Position numbers and translations under genes: made by a program. From assembly GCF_000802425.1 (NCBI RefSeq), contig NZ_JRUD01000007.1, positions 1-64,000 of the forward strand: a stretch of 64,000 bases of DNA. Reading direction: 5' to 3'. The DNA is from Pseudomonas flexibilis. GTDB taxonomy: Bacteria; Pseudomonadota; Gammaproteobacteria; Pseudomonadales; Pseudomonadaceae. Below the pieces are notes generated by a model. That model did no database searches, was not told the origin of the DNA, and saw only the letters and a program-made list of their open reading frames with translations. This document shows, in pieces, positions 1 to 8,618 of the stretch. The stretch's first letter is position 1; each line of letters starts with the position of its first letter.

Positions 1-113
1 AGAGGGTGATTGATGTGGAGAGGAGTGATGGAATTGTTGGGTGGATAATTCTTTTGCAAATGAGACGGGGTCTATAGAGTAGAACAGGTAAGGAGTCGTC
101 GGAAGCGTAAGAT

Positions 114-192
114 GTGTGTAAGCGACAGGTACGTGACCCGTATGCACGGTGGTGTGGGAGGAGAGGCGCCGTGAGGCGTCTCCCTATCCCAA
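114..192 (+). other. Candidate 3' end of a group II (IIC-like) intron
   Basis: The stretch carries a G-rich run and then a stem-loop at 156-190 whose two arms (GGGAGGAGAGGCGC and GCGTCTCCCTATCCC) pair around a small loop and leave an unpaired TA near the base. That is how domain VI of a group II intron, with its bulged branch-point A, looks. The element would end around AAT at 191-193, directly before TATGCC, which matches the inner half of an integron recombination site. A convincing domain V pairing was not found upstream and no reverse transcriptase is in the window, so this is inference. The alternative is a plain transcription-associated hairpin. Confidence 0.35.
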
Positions 193-222
193 TTATGCCA
201 ACAAGGGAGGTAGAGAAGAACC

Positions 223-483
223 ATGAAGAAGAGCATCCTAATCGGCGTGGTTGCCATGTCGCTTGCCGGTTGTTACGAGCAAGCGCCAACGGGGCAGGCG
301 TGTCTCGGAGCGGACAATGACTCGTTGGTGGAGGGCCTGGGAGGCGTTTGCAAGAAGGGTGATATCGTTGCAACCAAAAACCCAGCGCATTTCTGTGACT
401 TCAACTACTCGGTTACGTTTAACGGCTACAATTCCGCTTTCTGTGTTTACGTCGGGGAGCAGAGAGAGTCAAGGTCAAAGTAG
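223..483 (+). CDS. Small predicted lipoprotein, cassette-like gene
   Basis: An 86-residue protein of unknown function. The N-terminus is a lipoprotein signal: two lysines, a short hydrophobic stretch and a lipobox LAGC with the acylated Cys at about residue 17. The mature part is small and has five more cysteines, compatible with disulfides in the periplasm. The ATG at 223 has a good ribosome site (AGGGAGG, about 12 bases upstream). Base composition is clearly lower in GC than the backbone genes further right. It sits on the same strand as the next small secreted protein, in the arrangement expected of integron cassettes. No family was recognised. Confidence 0.65.
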   Translation: MKKSILIGVVAMSLAGCYEQAPTGQACLGADNDSLVEGLGGVCKKGDIVATKNPAHFCDFNYSVTFNGYNSAFCVYVGEQRESRSK

Positions 484-516
484 CGCAATAAAAAACTCAG
501 AAAAGGAGAAAATAGA

Positions 517-1098
517 GTGAAATCTGGAGTCGTTACTATATTTTCGGCGGGTATGCTCCTGGTGGCTTCCGTGGGTTCGGCTGACGCCGCCGAGTATCTT
601 GGTCTTGGGCTTGGGGACCAGACACGAGATCAAGTCATCGCCTCATTGAAGAAGGCGGGTTCACGATTTGAAGACAATTACGGTTACAAGGGGTATGGCA
701 GCGATTTGCCAATGATCAAAGTCGGGTCGTTCGAGAGATTTAATAAGTTTGGTCCAGTACGCGAGGCGTGGCTTAGCTTCGCTCCTGACAAGAAGCTGTA
801 CGATATTTCCGTAACTTGGTCCGACACCGGAGAAACCTTTAAGACGCTGAAAGATGCATTGGATACGAAGTATGGTGCTGCATCTCCTCAGGGTATGGGG
901 TTTCAGCAAGATTACAAGTATCGGGATGGTAATGTCGATATCGTCCTGAATCGGAACACGTTCGGCTTCGGTAATCAGCAAAGTACTTCGTTGTCGTACA
1001 CATTTACGCCTGCCCTGCAGGAAGTACGAAAAATGAAGGAGCTGATCGAGGACGACATCAGGCAAAAGAACGCCAAGAAGGCCGCCTCCGACTTATAG
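517..1098 (+). CDS. Hypothetical secreted protein, cassette-like gene
   Basis: A 193-residue protein with a GTG start at 517 behind AAAAGGAGA. Residues 1-24 form a Sec signal peptide ending near ADA-AEY. The rest is soluble, with several aromatic residues and a charged Lys-rich helix at the C-terminus. No domain was recognised. The stop codon at 1096-1098 is followed at once by an attC-like palindrome, so gene plus site would form one integron cassette. Base composition is lower in GC than the chromosome to the right, consistent with acquisition. It may share a transcript with the upstream lipoprotein (33 bases apart). Confidence 0.65.
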   Translation: MKSGVVTIFSAGMLLVASVGSADAAEYLGLGLGDQTRDQVIASLKKAGSRFEDNYGYKGYGSDLPMIKVGSFERFNKFGPVREAWLSFAPDKKLYDISVTWSDTGETFKTLKDALDTKYGAASPQGMGFQQDYKYRDGNVDIVLNRNTFGFGNQQSTSLSYTFTPALQEVRKMKELIEDDIRQKNAKKAASDL

Positions 1099-1185
1099 GC
1101 ATAACAACGCCATGAACTCGGACAGCCAGAAGCGCCGCTCCTTCGTCGCGTCGCTTTTGGCTGCCGGTTATGGCGAACGTTGCCC
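1099..1185 (+). repeat. attC-like integron recombination site
   Basis: An 87-bp imperfect palindrome starts one base after the stop of the secreted-protein gene. Its left end is GCATAACAAC (compare core R'' boxes such as GYYTAAC). The inner arms GCCATGAACTCGGACAGCC at 1109-1127 and GGCTGCCGGTTATGGC at 1159-1174 are complementary with unpaired bases, and the right end is GTTGCCC at 1179-1185. Size, position after a stop codon and the extrahelical bases fit an attC site of a chromosomal integron. The R' box departs from GTTRRRY, so the site may be degenerate. Confidence 0.5.
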
Positions 1186-1596
1186 AGACAATATGACGCA
1201 ATGTAGTAGGTGAACTGTTGAACAGAATGAAGCGCCACGTTGGAACGTCGCTCATGCCGATGGCGATGGGCCCGGCGATGCGTAATCCGTACATGAAGCG
1301 CACGCCGATAATCATCCCCACCTGAAAACGCAGCATCAGGCGGTTGACCTGCTGCGTAGCTGGCGTCAGTTGCGGAAAGCGCTTCAACAAGGCCGTTCCG
1401 TAGCGCCGACCCATGAAGAACCAGAGCTGATCGCCCAGCGTGCCGCCGCAGAAGGCGATGAGGACGATCCAGGGAATGACAGGTACCCCTGGTGCGCGGC
1501 GAATCCAGCCAGCAGCAAAACCGTTTCGCCCTCGAAGAGCGCGCCGGCGAATACCGCCAGATAGCCGTAGTCGGCGACCAGTTGCGTCAGCGTCAT
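1186..1596 (-). pseudogene. DedA-family membrane protein, frameshifted and truncated
   Basis: The reading from the ATG at 1596 gives a typical DedA/SNARE-associated start (MTLTQLVADYGYLAVF, then EGETVLLLAGFAAHQGYLSF). It then shifts frame at about 1471-1474, where one C appears to be missing. The continuing frame carries the DedA core: GGTLGDQLWFFMGRRYG and VRFMYGLRIAGPIAIGMS. Homology fades just after the FILFN motif, close to the attC-like site, so the last membrane helices are lost. Intact members are about 200 residues of polytopic inner-membrane protein linked to undecaprenyl-phosphate and lipid homeostasis. The frameshift could be a homopolymer base-call error; the C-terminal loss cannot. 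Confidence 0.7.
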
Positions 1597-1648
1597 CAGG
1601 TTGTCCTTCGGCTGCCACGCGCTGGCAGGCCGTCACATCCGGGGTTGT

Positions 1649-4600
1649 TCATGGCGGCCACGGCTGCCCCCGATGCCGCCGCGCCGCCCGTGTCGGACGG
1701 CGGGCGGTGGCCAGCAGATGGCGCTTCACCCATTCGGAGGTGGCGGCGTAGAGCAGGGTGAGGGTCAGGATCGCCGCCAGCAGCGGCCAGGGCAGGGGCA
1801 CCAGGTCGAACCAGCCGCCCACCGGGGTGTAGGGCAGCAGCAGGGTGAGCAGCATCACCGCCAGAGTGCTGATCAGCAGCAGCCGGCCGGGGCGGCTGCG
1901 GTAGAAGGGCTTGTAGGTGCGCACCACGAAGATGATCGCCAGTTCGGTGAGCAGCGATTCCACGAACCAGCCGCTGCGAAACAGCGCCGGCTGGTCGCCG
2001 GCCACGTAGAACAGCAGCCCGAAGGTCAGCGCGTCGAACAGCGAGCTGGTCAGGCCGAACGCCACCATCACGTTGCGAACCTCGCGCAGGTTCCAGTGGT
2101 GCGGGGTGCGTTCCCACTCGGGGTCCACGTGGTCGCCGGCCAGGGTCATGGCCGGCAGGTCGGAGAGGAAGTTGTTGAGCAGGATCTGCTTGGCCAGCAG
2201 CGGCAGGAACGGCAGCAGCACCGAGGCCAGCGCCATGCTGATCATGTTGCCGAAGTTGGCGCTGGTGGTGATGAAGATGTACTTGAGGGTGTTGGCGAAG
2301 GTGCGCCGGCCCTCATCGATGCCCAGGCGCAGCAGGTCCAGGTCGTGGCGCAGCAGCACGAAGTCGGCGGCCTCGCGGGCCACGTCGGCGGCCTGGTCCA
2401 CCGAGATGCCGACGTCCGCCGCGTGCAGCGCCGGGGCGTCGTTGATGCCGTCGCCGAGAAAGCCCACCACGTGGCCGGTCTTCTGCAGGGCGAGGATGAT
2501 GCGCTCCTTCTGGCTGGGGTCGACCTCGGCGAACAGCGCTACCTGCGGCACGCGGTGCAGCAGTTCGTCGTCCTTCATGCGCAGCAGCTCGCTGCCGGTG
2601 ATCAGCTGTTCGGCGTCCAGGCCCACCGCCTCGGCCACATGGCGGGTCACCCGGCGGTTGTCGCCGCTGATGATCTTCACCTGCACGCCCAGCCCGGCGA
2701 GCCACTGCAGGGTGTCGGCCACGCCGGGTTCCGGCGGGTCGAAGATCAGCAGGAAGCCCTCGAAATCCAGCGCGCGCTCGTCGGCCACCGTGCAGCCGGT
2801 TGCGTCCGGCAGTGCACGGCTGGCCACGCCCAGCACCCGGTAGCCCTGGGCGCTCCACTCGGCGAAGCGGGCATCCAGTTGTGCGCGGTGCGCGGCGTCC
2901 AGCGGCTCGCCGTGCACGTGGTCGCAGGCGTCGAGCACCTTGTCCAGCGCGCCCTTGACGATCAGCAGCGGCGCGCCCGCCGGCTCGGCCACCAGCACGC
3001 CGAGGCGCTTGCGCACGAAGTCGTAGGGGGTTTCGTCGAGCTTGCGGTAGCCGTCCAACGCCACCTGCTGTTCCTGGGCGGCGGCGCTGATCGCCTCGTC
3101 CAGCGGGTTGGCCATGCCGGTCTGCAGCCCGGCGTTGAGCGCCGCCAGCAGCAGGCAGCGCGGCGACGGCTGGCCCTCGGCGTCCAGCGCGGCGTCCAGG
3201 CGCGCCACGCCCTGGGTGAGGGTGCCGGTCTTGTCGCTGCACAACACGTCCATGGCGCCGAGGTTCTCGATGGCGTTGAGATGGCGCACGATCACCCCCT
3301 GGTGGGCCATGCGCTGGGCGCCCTGGGCGAGGGTGATGCCCAGCACCGCCGGCAGCAGCTCCGGCGACAGGCCGACCGCCAGGGCGATGGCGAACAGCAG
3401 GGTGTCCACGGTGGGCCGCTGCAGCAGGATGTTGGCGGCCAGCACGCCGAGCACGATCAGCAGCATCACCCGCAGCAGCAGCGCGCCGAAGTGGCGCAGG
3501 CCGCGTTCGAACTCGGTTTCCGGCGGGCGCAGGGTCAGGCTCTGGGCGATGCGCCCGTACTCGCTGGCCGCGCCGCTGCGCACCGCCAGCAGCCGGGCGG
3601 TGCCGCTGCGCAGCGAGCTGCCCATGAACAGGCAGTTGCTGCGCTCGGCCAGGCTGGCGTCGATCTTCGCCACCCCGGGCAGCTTCTGCACTGGCGCCGA
3701 TTCGCCGGTCAGCAGGCCCTGGGCGACGAAGCAGTCGCGCGCTTCCAGCAGCAGGCCGTCGGCGGGCACCAGGCTGCCGGCGGACAGCTCCACCACGTCG
3801 CCCGGCACCACCTGGCTGGCGGGAATCTCCCGCAGCTGGCCGTCACGACGCACCTTGGCGGTGAGCGCCACCTGCGCGCGCAACGCTTCCACCGCCCGCG
3901 AGGCGCGGCGTTCCTGCAGGGCGGTGAGCAGGGCACTGAGCAGGATGATCGCCAGCACGATGAGCGCGTCCAGCCACTCCGCCACCACCAGCGACACCCC
4001 GCAGGCCACCACCAGAATCAGCATCAGCGGGTTGTACAGCTGGGTCAGGAAGGTGCGCCCCAGCCCCGCCGTCCGCCCGCGCGCCAGCTGCGTCGCCGCC
4101 GGATGGCGCGCCAGCCTCGCGGCGTCCAGGCCGTCCGGGGTGCTGTCCAGCTGGCGGAAGGCCTGCTCGGGGCTCCAGCTCCACCAGGGTTCGTCGTCCG
4201 CGGCGGGCGTGGGTGTCGTGTTCCGGGTGGCGCCGCGCGCCAGCAGCAGGCCCGGCAGCATCGGCAGCCAGAAGCTCAGGCCCCGAAACAGCAGGGTCGC
4301 CGACAGCGCCACCGGCACGCTGATGCCGGCCCAGCTCAGGGTGGTGATCAGCGCGGCCTCGAACAGCCCCAGCCCGCCGGGTGTCACGCCGATGCTGCGC
4401 AGCACGCTGGCCAGCATGAAGCCGGCGAACACGCTGGCCCAGCTGGGGCTTTCACCCAGCGCCAGGATCAGCACCCACAGCGTCGTGGCGTCGAGCAGCA
4501 CGATGCCCAGGTCCAGGCCGGTGGCGGTGAGCAGCAGGCGCGGGTTGCGCACCAGCCGGGCATCGGCCTGTGCCAGCACGGCCAGCGGCCGCTGCAGCCA

Positions 4601-5203
4601 TTGGCCGCCCGGCAGCCGGCTCAGGCGCGCCGGCAGCGGATGCCCGGCCAGCAGCGCCACGGCCAGACCCGCCCCGAGGGTGCCGAGCACGAACAGGCCG
4701 CCGGCGAGCAGCAGCAGGCGGGTGGCGTGGCCTTCCAGCACCGTGACCGCCAGCGCGGCGGCCAGGCTCGCCACGTAGGCCAGCAGGTAGGCGGTCAGGC
4801 TCACCGCCAGGCAGGCCATCACCACCGGGCGGCGGATGCCGTGGCGTTCGAAGGCCGCGGTGGCGGCCAGGGTGCCGCTCAGGCCGTAGCTGGGCAGCGC
4901 CTGGTCGATGAACAGCTTCATCAGGCCGAGCCGCGCGCCCTGCCAGAGCGACAGCTCGGCCTGGCCGGCATGGGCCACCCGTCGGTACAGCTGCCCCTGG
5001 GCCAGGTAGGTCATGGCCTGCAGCAGCACGGCCAGCAGCAGCCAGCCCGGCTGCAGCCGCGCCAGTTGCTGCGCGAAGGCGCGCACCTCGCTCAGGTGCA
5101 GCGCCACCGTCACCACCGCCGCCAGTCCGGCGGCGCCCAGCAGCCAGCCCAGCCAGTGGCGGGCCGACGACAGGGGGCGGGCAGGGCGGTCGGCATGCGG
5201 CAT
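1649..5203 (-). CDS. Flippase-like (LPG_synthase_TM) / MgtA-like P-type ATPase fusion
   Basis: One 1184-residue reading frame joins two membrane proteins. Residues about 15-320 are a multi-helix flippase-like domain of the lysylphosphatidylglycerol synthase TM / UPF0104 family (motif TPGGLGLFEA near 274-283). From about 342 on it is a P-type cation ATPase: TGES at 499-502, helix-4 motif VGLSPELLP at about 610-618, phosphorylation site DKTGT at 657-661 and GDGINDAP at 917-924. The helix-4 motif matches Mg2+ ATPases of the MgtA type (P3B), so Mg2+ or another divalent cation is the likely substrate. The ATG at 5203 has GGGAG upstream. The gene is divergent from the glucan phosphorylase with 78 bases between. 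Frame extension beyond 5203 would be antisense to that gene and was discarded. Confidence 0.85.
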   Translation of the reverse strand: MPHADRPARPLSSARHWLGWLLGAAGLAAVVTVALHLSEVRAFAQQLARLQPGWLLLAVLLQAMTYLAQGQLYRRVAHAGQAELSLWQGARLGLMKLFIDQALPSYGLSGTLAATAAFERHGIRRPVVMACLAVSLTAYLLAYVASLAAALAVTVLEGHATRLLLLAGGLFVLGTLGAGLAVALLAGHPLPARLSRLPGGQWLQRPLAVLAQADARLVRNPRLLLTATGLDLGIVLLDATTLWVLILALGESPSWASVFAGFMLASVLRSIGVTPGGLGLFEAALITTLSWAGISVPVALSATLLFRGLSFWLPMLPGLLLARGATRNTTPTPAADDEPWWSWSPEQAFRQLDSTPDGLDAARLARHPAATQLARGRTAGLGRTFLTQLYNPLMLILVVACGVSLVVAEWLDALIVLAIILLSALLTALQERRASRAVEALRAQVALTAKVRRDGQLREIPASQVVPGDVVELSAGSLVPADGLLLEARDCFVAQGLLTGESAPVQKLPGVAKIDASLAERSNCLFMGSSLRSGTARLLAVRSGAASEYGRIAQSLTLRPPETEFERGLRHFGALLLRVMLLIVLGVLAANILLQRPTVDTLLFAIALAVGLSPELLPAVLGITLAQGAQRMAHQGVIVRHLNAIENLGAMDVLCSDKTGTLTQGVARLDAALDAEGQPSPRCLLLAALNAGLQTGMANPLDEAISAAAQEQQVALDGYRKLDETPYDFVRKRLGVLVAEPAGAPLLIVKGALDKVLDACDHVHGEPLDAAHRAQLDARFAEWSAQGYRVLGVASRALPDATGCTVADERALDFEGFLLIFDPPEPGVADTLQWLAGLGVQVKIISGDNRRVTRHVAEAVGLDAEQLITGSELLRMKDDELLHRVPQVALFAEVDPSQKERIILALQKTGHVVGFLGDGINDAPALHAADVGISVDQAADVAREAADFVLLRHDLDLLRLGIDEGRRTFANTLKYIFITTSANFGNMISMALASVLLPFLPLLAKQILLNNFLSDLPAMTLAGDHVDPEWERTPHHWNLREVRNVMVAFGLTSSLFDALTFGLLFYVAGDQPALFRSGWFVESLLTELAIIFVVRTYKPFYRSRPGRLLLISTLAVMLLTLLLPYTPVGGWFDLVPLPWPLLAAILTLTLLYAATSEWVKRHLLATARRPTRAARRHRGQPWPP

Positions 5204-5281
5204 GGTCGGGCGCTCCCGTAGACGCCCTCGGGCGCCATCTATCCTGAGCAGGAATTGCACATACCTGCGAAGGAAGGGACC

Positions 5282-7819
5282 GTGAGCGAGCCGATTCATT
5301 TCATTCACCCCAAGCAGCGCCTGGCCTTCCACGACATCGAGGGTTTCGAGGCGCTGCTCGGGCTGGCGCTGGACATGCGTTCCTCCTGGAACCACGCCAC
5401 GGACTGGATCTGGCGGCAGCTTGATGAACAGCTGTGGAGCCAGACGCGCAATCCCTGGGTGGTGCTGCAGACGGTCTCCCAGGGCCGACTGCGGCAGGTG
5501 CTGGGCGATGCCGACGTGCGCCGGCGGCTGGCGACGCTGGTCGAGGCGCGCCGGCAGGCCGCCGAGGCGCCGGCCTGGTTCCAGCAGGCCCATCCGCAAG
5601 CGGCGCTGGGCGCGGTGGCCTACTTCAGTATGGAGTTCATGCTCGGCGAGTCGCTGCCCATCTATTCCGGCGGGCTGGGCAACGTGGCCGGCGACCAGCT
5701 CAAGGCCGCCGGTGATCTGGGGCTGCCGGTGTACGGCGTCGGCCTGCTGTACCAGAGTGGCTACTTCCGGCAGACCATCGATAGCGCCGGCGCGCAGCGC
5801 GCGCTGAATCCGTTCAACGATCCGGGGCAGCTGCCGGTCACGCCGCTGCGCCAGGCCGATGGCGAATGGCTGCGAGTGCGCCTGGAGCTGCCCGGCCAGC
5901 TGATCTGGCTGCGCGGCTGGCAGGTGCAGGTGGGACGGGTGCGGCTGTTCCTGCTGGACAGCAACGACATGGCCAATTACCCGGTTCATCGCGGCATCAC
6001 CAGTCAGCTGTACGGCGGCGGCAGCGAGCTGCGCCTCACCCAGGAACTGGTGCTGGGCATCGGCGGCTGGCAGCTGCTGCGCGCCATGGGCCTGCAACCG
6101 GAGGTGTGCCACCTCAACGAGGGGCATGCGGCCTTCGCCGTGCTGGAGCGCGCACGGCAATTCATGGCGGACACCGGCCAGCCGTTCGACGTGGCGCTGG
6201 CCGCCACCCGCGCCGGTAACCTGTTCACCACCCATACGGCGGTGTCGGTGGGTTTCGACCGTTTCGCCCCGGCGCTGGTGGAGCAGTACCTGGGCGCCTA
6301 CGCCGAACAGCGGCTGGGCATTTCGCGTCGCGCGCTGCTGGCGCTCGGCCGGCTGGAGGCGGACAACGACGGCGAGCCGTTCAACATGGCCTGGCTGGCG
6401 ATTCGCGGCAGCGGCGCGGTGAACGGCGTCAGCCGCCTGCACGGCGCGGTCAGCCGGGCGCTGTTCGCGCCGCTGTTTCCGCGCTGGCCGCTGGCCGAGG
6501 TGCCGGTCGGCCACATCACCAACGGCGTGCACATGCCCACCTGGGACTCGGCCCAGGCCGACGAACTGTGGACCACCGCCTGCGGCAAGAATCGCTGGTC
6601 GGGCACCGTCGGCACGCTGGGCGAGGACATCGCCTGCGTGTCCGACGCTCAGCTCTGGCAGTTCCGCACCGCCGCCAGCGCCGCGCTGGTGGGCTACGCG
6701 CGGGCGCGGCTGGTCTGGCAGATGGGCGCCTCCGGCGCGCCGGAGGCCTGGCGCGAGACCGCCCGCCATGTGCTGGACTGCAACACCCTGACCCTCGGCT
6801 TCGCCCGGCGCTTCGTGGCCTACAAGCGACCCAACCTGCTGCTGCACGATCCGCAGCGGCTGATCCGCCTGCTCACCCACCCGCAGCGCCCGGTGCAGCT
6901 GATCCTGGCCGGCAAGGCGCACCCCGAGGACCGCCGCGGGCAGGCGATGATCCGCCAGTGGGTGGAGTTCGTGCGCCGGCCCGAGGTGCGCCACCGCGCG
7001 GTGTTCCTCGCCGACTACGACATGCAGCTGACCGAACGGCTGGTGCAGGGCGTGGACGTCTGGTTGAACACCCCGCGCCGCCCGTGGGAGGCCTGCGGCA
7101 CCAGCGGCATGAAGACGCTGGTCAACGGCGGCCTGAATCTGTCGGTGCTGGACGGCTGGTGGGCGGAGGCCTACACGCCCGAGGTCGGCTGGGCGCTGGG
7201 CAATGGCGAGCAGGACCCGGACGAGGCGGTCCAGGACGCCCGCGATGCCGAGGCGCTCTACGCGCTGCTGGAGAACGAGGTGGTGCCGCAGTTCTACCAG
7301 CGCGACGCGCAGGGCATCCCCACCGCCTGGGTGGCGCGCATGCGCCAGAGCATGGCGCGGCTCACCCCGCAGTATTCGGCGGCGCGCACCGTGCGCGAAT
7401 ACACCGAAACGCACTACCTGCCGGCGGCGGTCGCCTACCGGGAGCGTGCGGCCGAGCGGGGCGCGCGCGCGGCCGCGCTGGTGCGCTGGCAGCGCGAACT
7501 GGACGAGAAATGGGCCTCGTTGCGCATCGGCGAGGTGCGGGTGACTACCCAGGACGGCCTGCACCAGGTCGAGGCGCAGCTGTACCTGGGCGACCTGGAC
7601 GCCGACGCCGTGCGTGTCGAGCTGTATGCCGACGGCCAGCCGGCCGAATGCCGGGCGCTGCAGCGCGCCCATGCACTGGTCGGCGCCACCCACGGCTACG
7701 CCTATCGCCTGGAACTGCCAGCCGAGCGCCCGGCCGGCGATTACACGCTGCGCGTGGTGCCGGCGCACCCCGACGCGAAGGTGCCGCTGGAGAGCGCGCA
7801 TATCCTCTGGGAACGCTGA
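5282..7819 (+). CDS. glgP: Alpha-glucan phosphorylase
   Basis: An 845-residue GT35 enzyme that uses phosphate to release glucose-1-phosphate from alpha-1,4-glucans in the cytoplasm, with PLP as cofactor. It belongs to the divergent phosphorylase group (TIGR02094 type) rather than the E. coli MalP type: it has YFSMEFMLGESLPIYSGGLG, HLNEGHAAF, ITNGVHMPTW and EACGTSGMK, where Lys at about 611 is the expected PLP lysine. The C-terminal 80 residues form an extra beta-rich segment. The GTG at 5282 is chosen because AGGAAGGGA lies just upstream; the in-frame ATG at 5255 has no such site. No glycogen synthesis genes are nearby, so its role here, perhaps stress-time glucan use, is inferred from context. 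Confidence 0.9.
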   Translation: MSEPIHFIHPKQRLAFHDIEGFEALLGLALDMRSSWNHATDWIWRQLDEQLWSQTRNPWVVLQTVSQGRLRQVLGDADVRRRLATLVEARRQAAEAPAWFQQAHPQAALGAVAYFSMEFMLGESLPIYSGGLGNVAGDQLKAAGDLGLPVYGVGLLYQSGYFRQTIDSAGAQRALNPFNDPGQLPVTPLRQADGEWLRVRLELPGQLIWLRGWQVQVGRVRLFLLDSNDMANYPVHRGITSQLYGGGSELRLTQELVLGIGGWQLLRAMGLQPEVCHLNEGHAAFAVLERARQFMADTGQPFDVALAATRAGNLFTTHTAVSVGFDRFAPALVEQYLGAYAEQRLGISRRALLALGRLEADNDGEPFNMAWLAIRGSGAVNGVSRLHGAVSRALFAPLFPRWPLAEVPVGHITNGVHMPTWDSAQADELWTTACGKNRWSGTVGTLGEDIACVSDAQLWQFRTAASAALVGYARARLVWQMGASGAPEAWRETARHVLDCNTLTLGFARRFVAYKRPNLLLHDPQRLIRLLTHPQRPVQLILAGKAHPEDRRGQAMIRQWVEFVRRPEVRHRAVFLADYDMQLTERLVQGVDVWLNTPRRPWEACGTSGMKTLVNGGLNLSVLDGWWAEAYTPEVGWALGNGEQDPDEAVQDARDAEALYALLENEVVPQFYQRDAQGIPTAWVARMRQSMARLTPQYSAARTVREYTETHYLPAAVAYRERAAERGARAAALVRWQRELDEKWASLRIGEVRVTTQDGLHQVEAQLYLGDLDADAVRVELYADGQPAECRALQRAHALVGATHGYAYRLELPAERPAGDYTLRVVPAHPDAKVPLESAHILWER

Positions 7820-7869
7820 AGCCGGCTCGCTGCGAAAAGTCGCCGCGCGCCGGTACTTGCCGTGGGAAA

Positions 7870-7886
7870 CCTAAGAATTTCTTAAG
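7870..7886 (+). promoter_or_regulatory. Predicted response-regulator operator (6-5-6 direct repeat)
   Basis: CCTAAG-N5-CTTAAG, 52 bases before the thermostable-hemolysin-family start. It has the layout of PmrA/QseB-type operators (CTTAAG-like half sites five bases apart). A second copy of the same pattern lies before cytochrome b561. The likely binder is the OmpR-family regulator encoded at 12250-12909. Confidence 0.55.
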
Positions 7887-7937
7887 CCTGGGTGCCGAAG
7901 ATGCCTCTCGGATCATTTCCGCAGAGGACGCCCCCGC

Positions 7938-8618
7938 ATGCTTGAGCCCGAACACGAAACCGACACCCTGGCGCGCATCGGCCGCGACACGCCGCTGTAC
8001 CTGCGCCGGGCCGAGGCCGATGGCGGCCCGTTGCGGCACACGCTGGAAGCGTTCATTCGCCAGCGTTTCGCTGACGAGCACCAGGCGCGCATCCGCCATT
8101 TCCTGCCCTGCCTGCTCGGCCTGCTGGACGAGCGTGGGGTGGTACAGGGGGCGGTAGGCTTGCGTCCGGCCCGCCAGCCGCTGTTTCTGGAGCGCTACCT
8201 GGACGCGCCGCTGGAGGGCGAGATCGCCCGCCGCCATGCGCGGCAGGTGCCGCGCGACGCCATCGTCGAGGTCGGCAACCTGGCCGCCACCGGCGCCGCC
8301 TCGGCGCGCCTGCTGATCGTCGCGCTCACCGACCTGCTGATCAGCGAAGGCTTCCAGTGGGTGGCCTTCACCGGCACTCGCGAACTGCTCAACAGCTTCC
8401 AGCGCCTGGGCTTGGCGCCGCTGCCGCTGGGCGAGGCTGATCCGGCGCGCCTGGGTGCCGAGCGCGAGGACTGGGGCAGCTACTACGCCAGCCGGCCGCA
8501 GGTGATGGTCGGTGAGATCCTGCCCGGCCACCGCCAATTGCTGCAGTTGGGGGTGTATGCGCGTCTCGGCCATCAGCCGCTCTACCACGGAGGGCTGGCC
8601 CATGCCGTCGGCTGCTGA
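7938..8618 (+). CDS. Thermostable hemolysin family protein (T_hemolysin, putative acyltransferase fold)
   Basis: A 226-residue protein of the family named after the Vibrio thermostable hemolysin (delta-VPH). Seen in the sequence are EVGNLAATG at about 113-121 and a following segment (LLISEGFQWVAFTGTRELLNSFQRLGL) like the family core, which is thought to be related to GNAT-type acyltransferases. There is no signal peptide and no membrane segment, so a cytoplasmic enzyme is more likely than a secreted toxin. It opens a five-gene operon, overlapping the next gene by 17 bases, and has a response-regulator-type operator upstream. Its pairing with an acyl-adenylating enzyme suggests it receives or transfers an acyl group; that is inference. 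Confidence 0.75.
   Translation: MLEPEHETDTLARIGRDTPLYLRRAEADGGPLRHTLEAFIRQRFADEHQARIRHFLPCLLGLLDERGVVQGAVGLRPARQPLFLERYLDAPLEGEIARRHARQVPRDAIVEVGNLAATGAASARLLIVALTDLLISEGFQWVAFTGTRELLNSFQRLGLAPLPLGEADPARLGAEREDWGSYYASRPQVMVGEILPGHRQLLQLGVYARLGHQPLYHGGLAHAVGC

Noticed and set aside
1601..5221. 1206-codon open frame on the plus strand
   Set aside because: It is antisense to the ATPase fusion; composition is Gln/His/Arg/Ala-rich, a typical high-GC shadow, with no domain.
5204..7801. Long upstream extension of the ATPase frame, to 2050 codons
   Set aside because: The extension is antisense to glgP, has no domain, and the ATG at 5203 has its own ribosome site.
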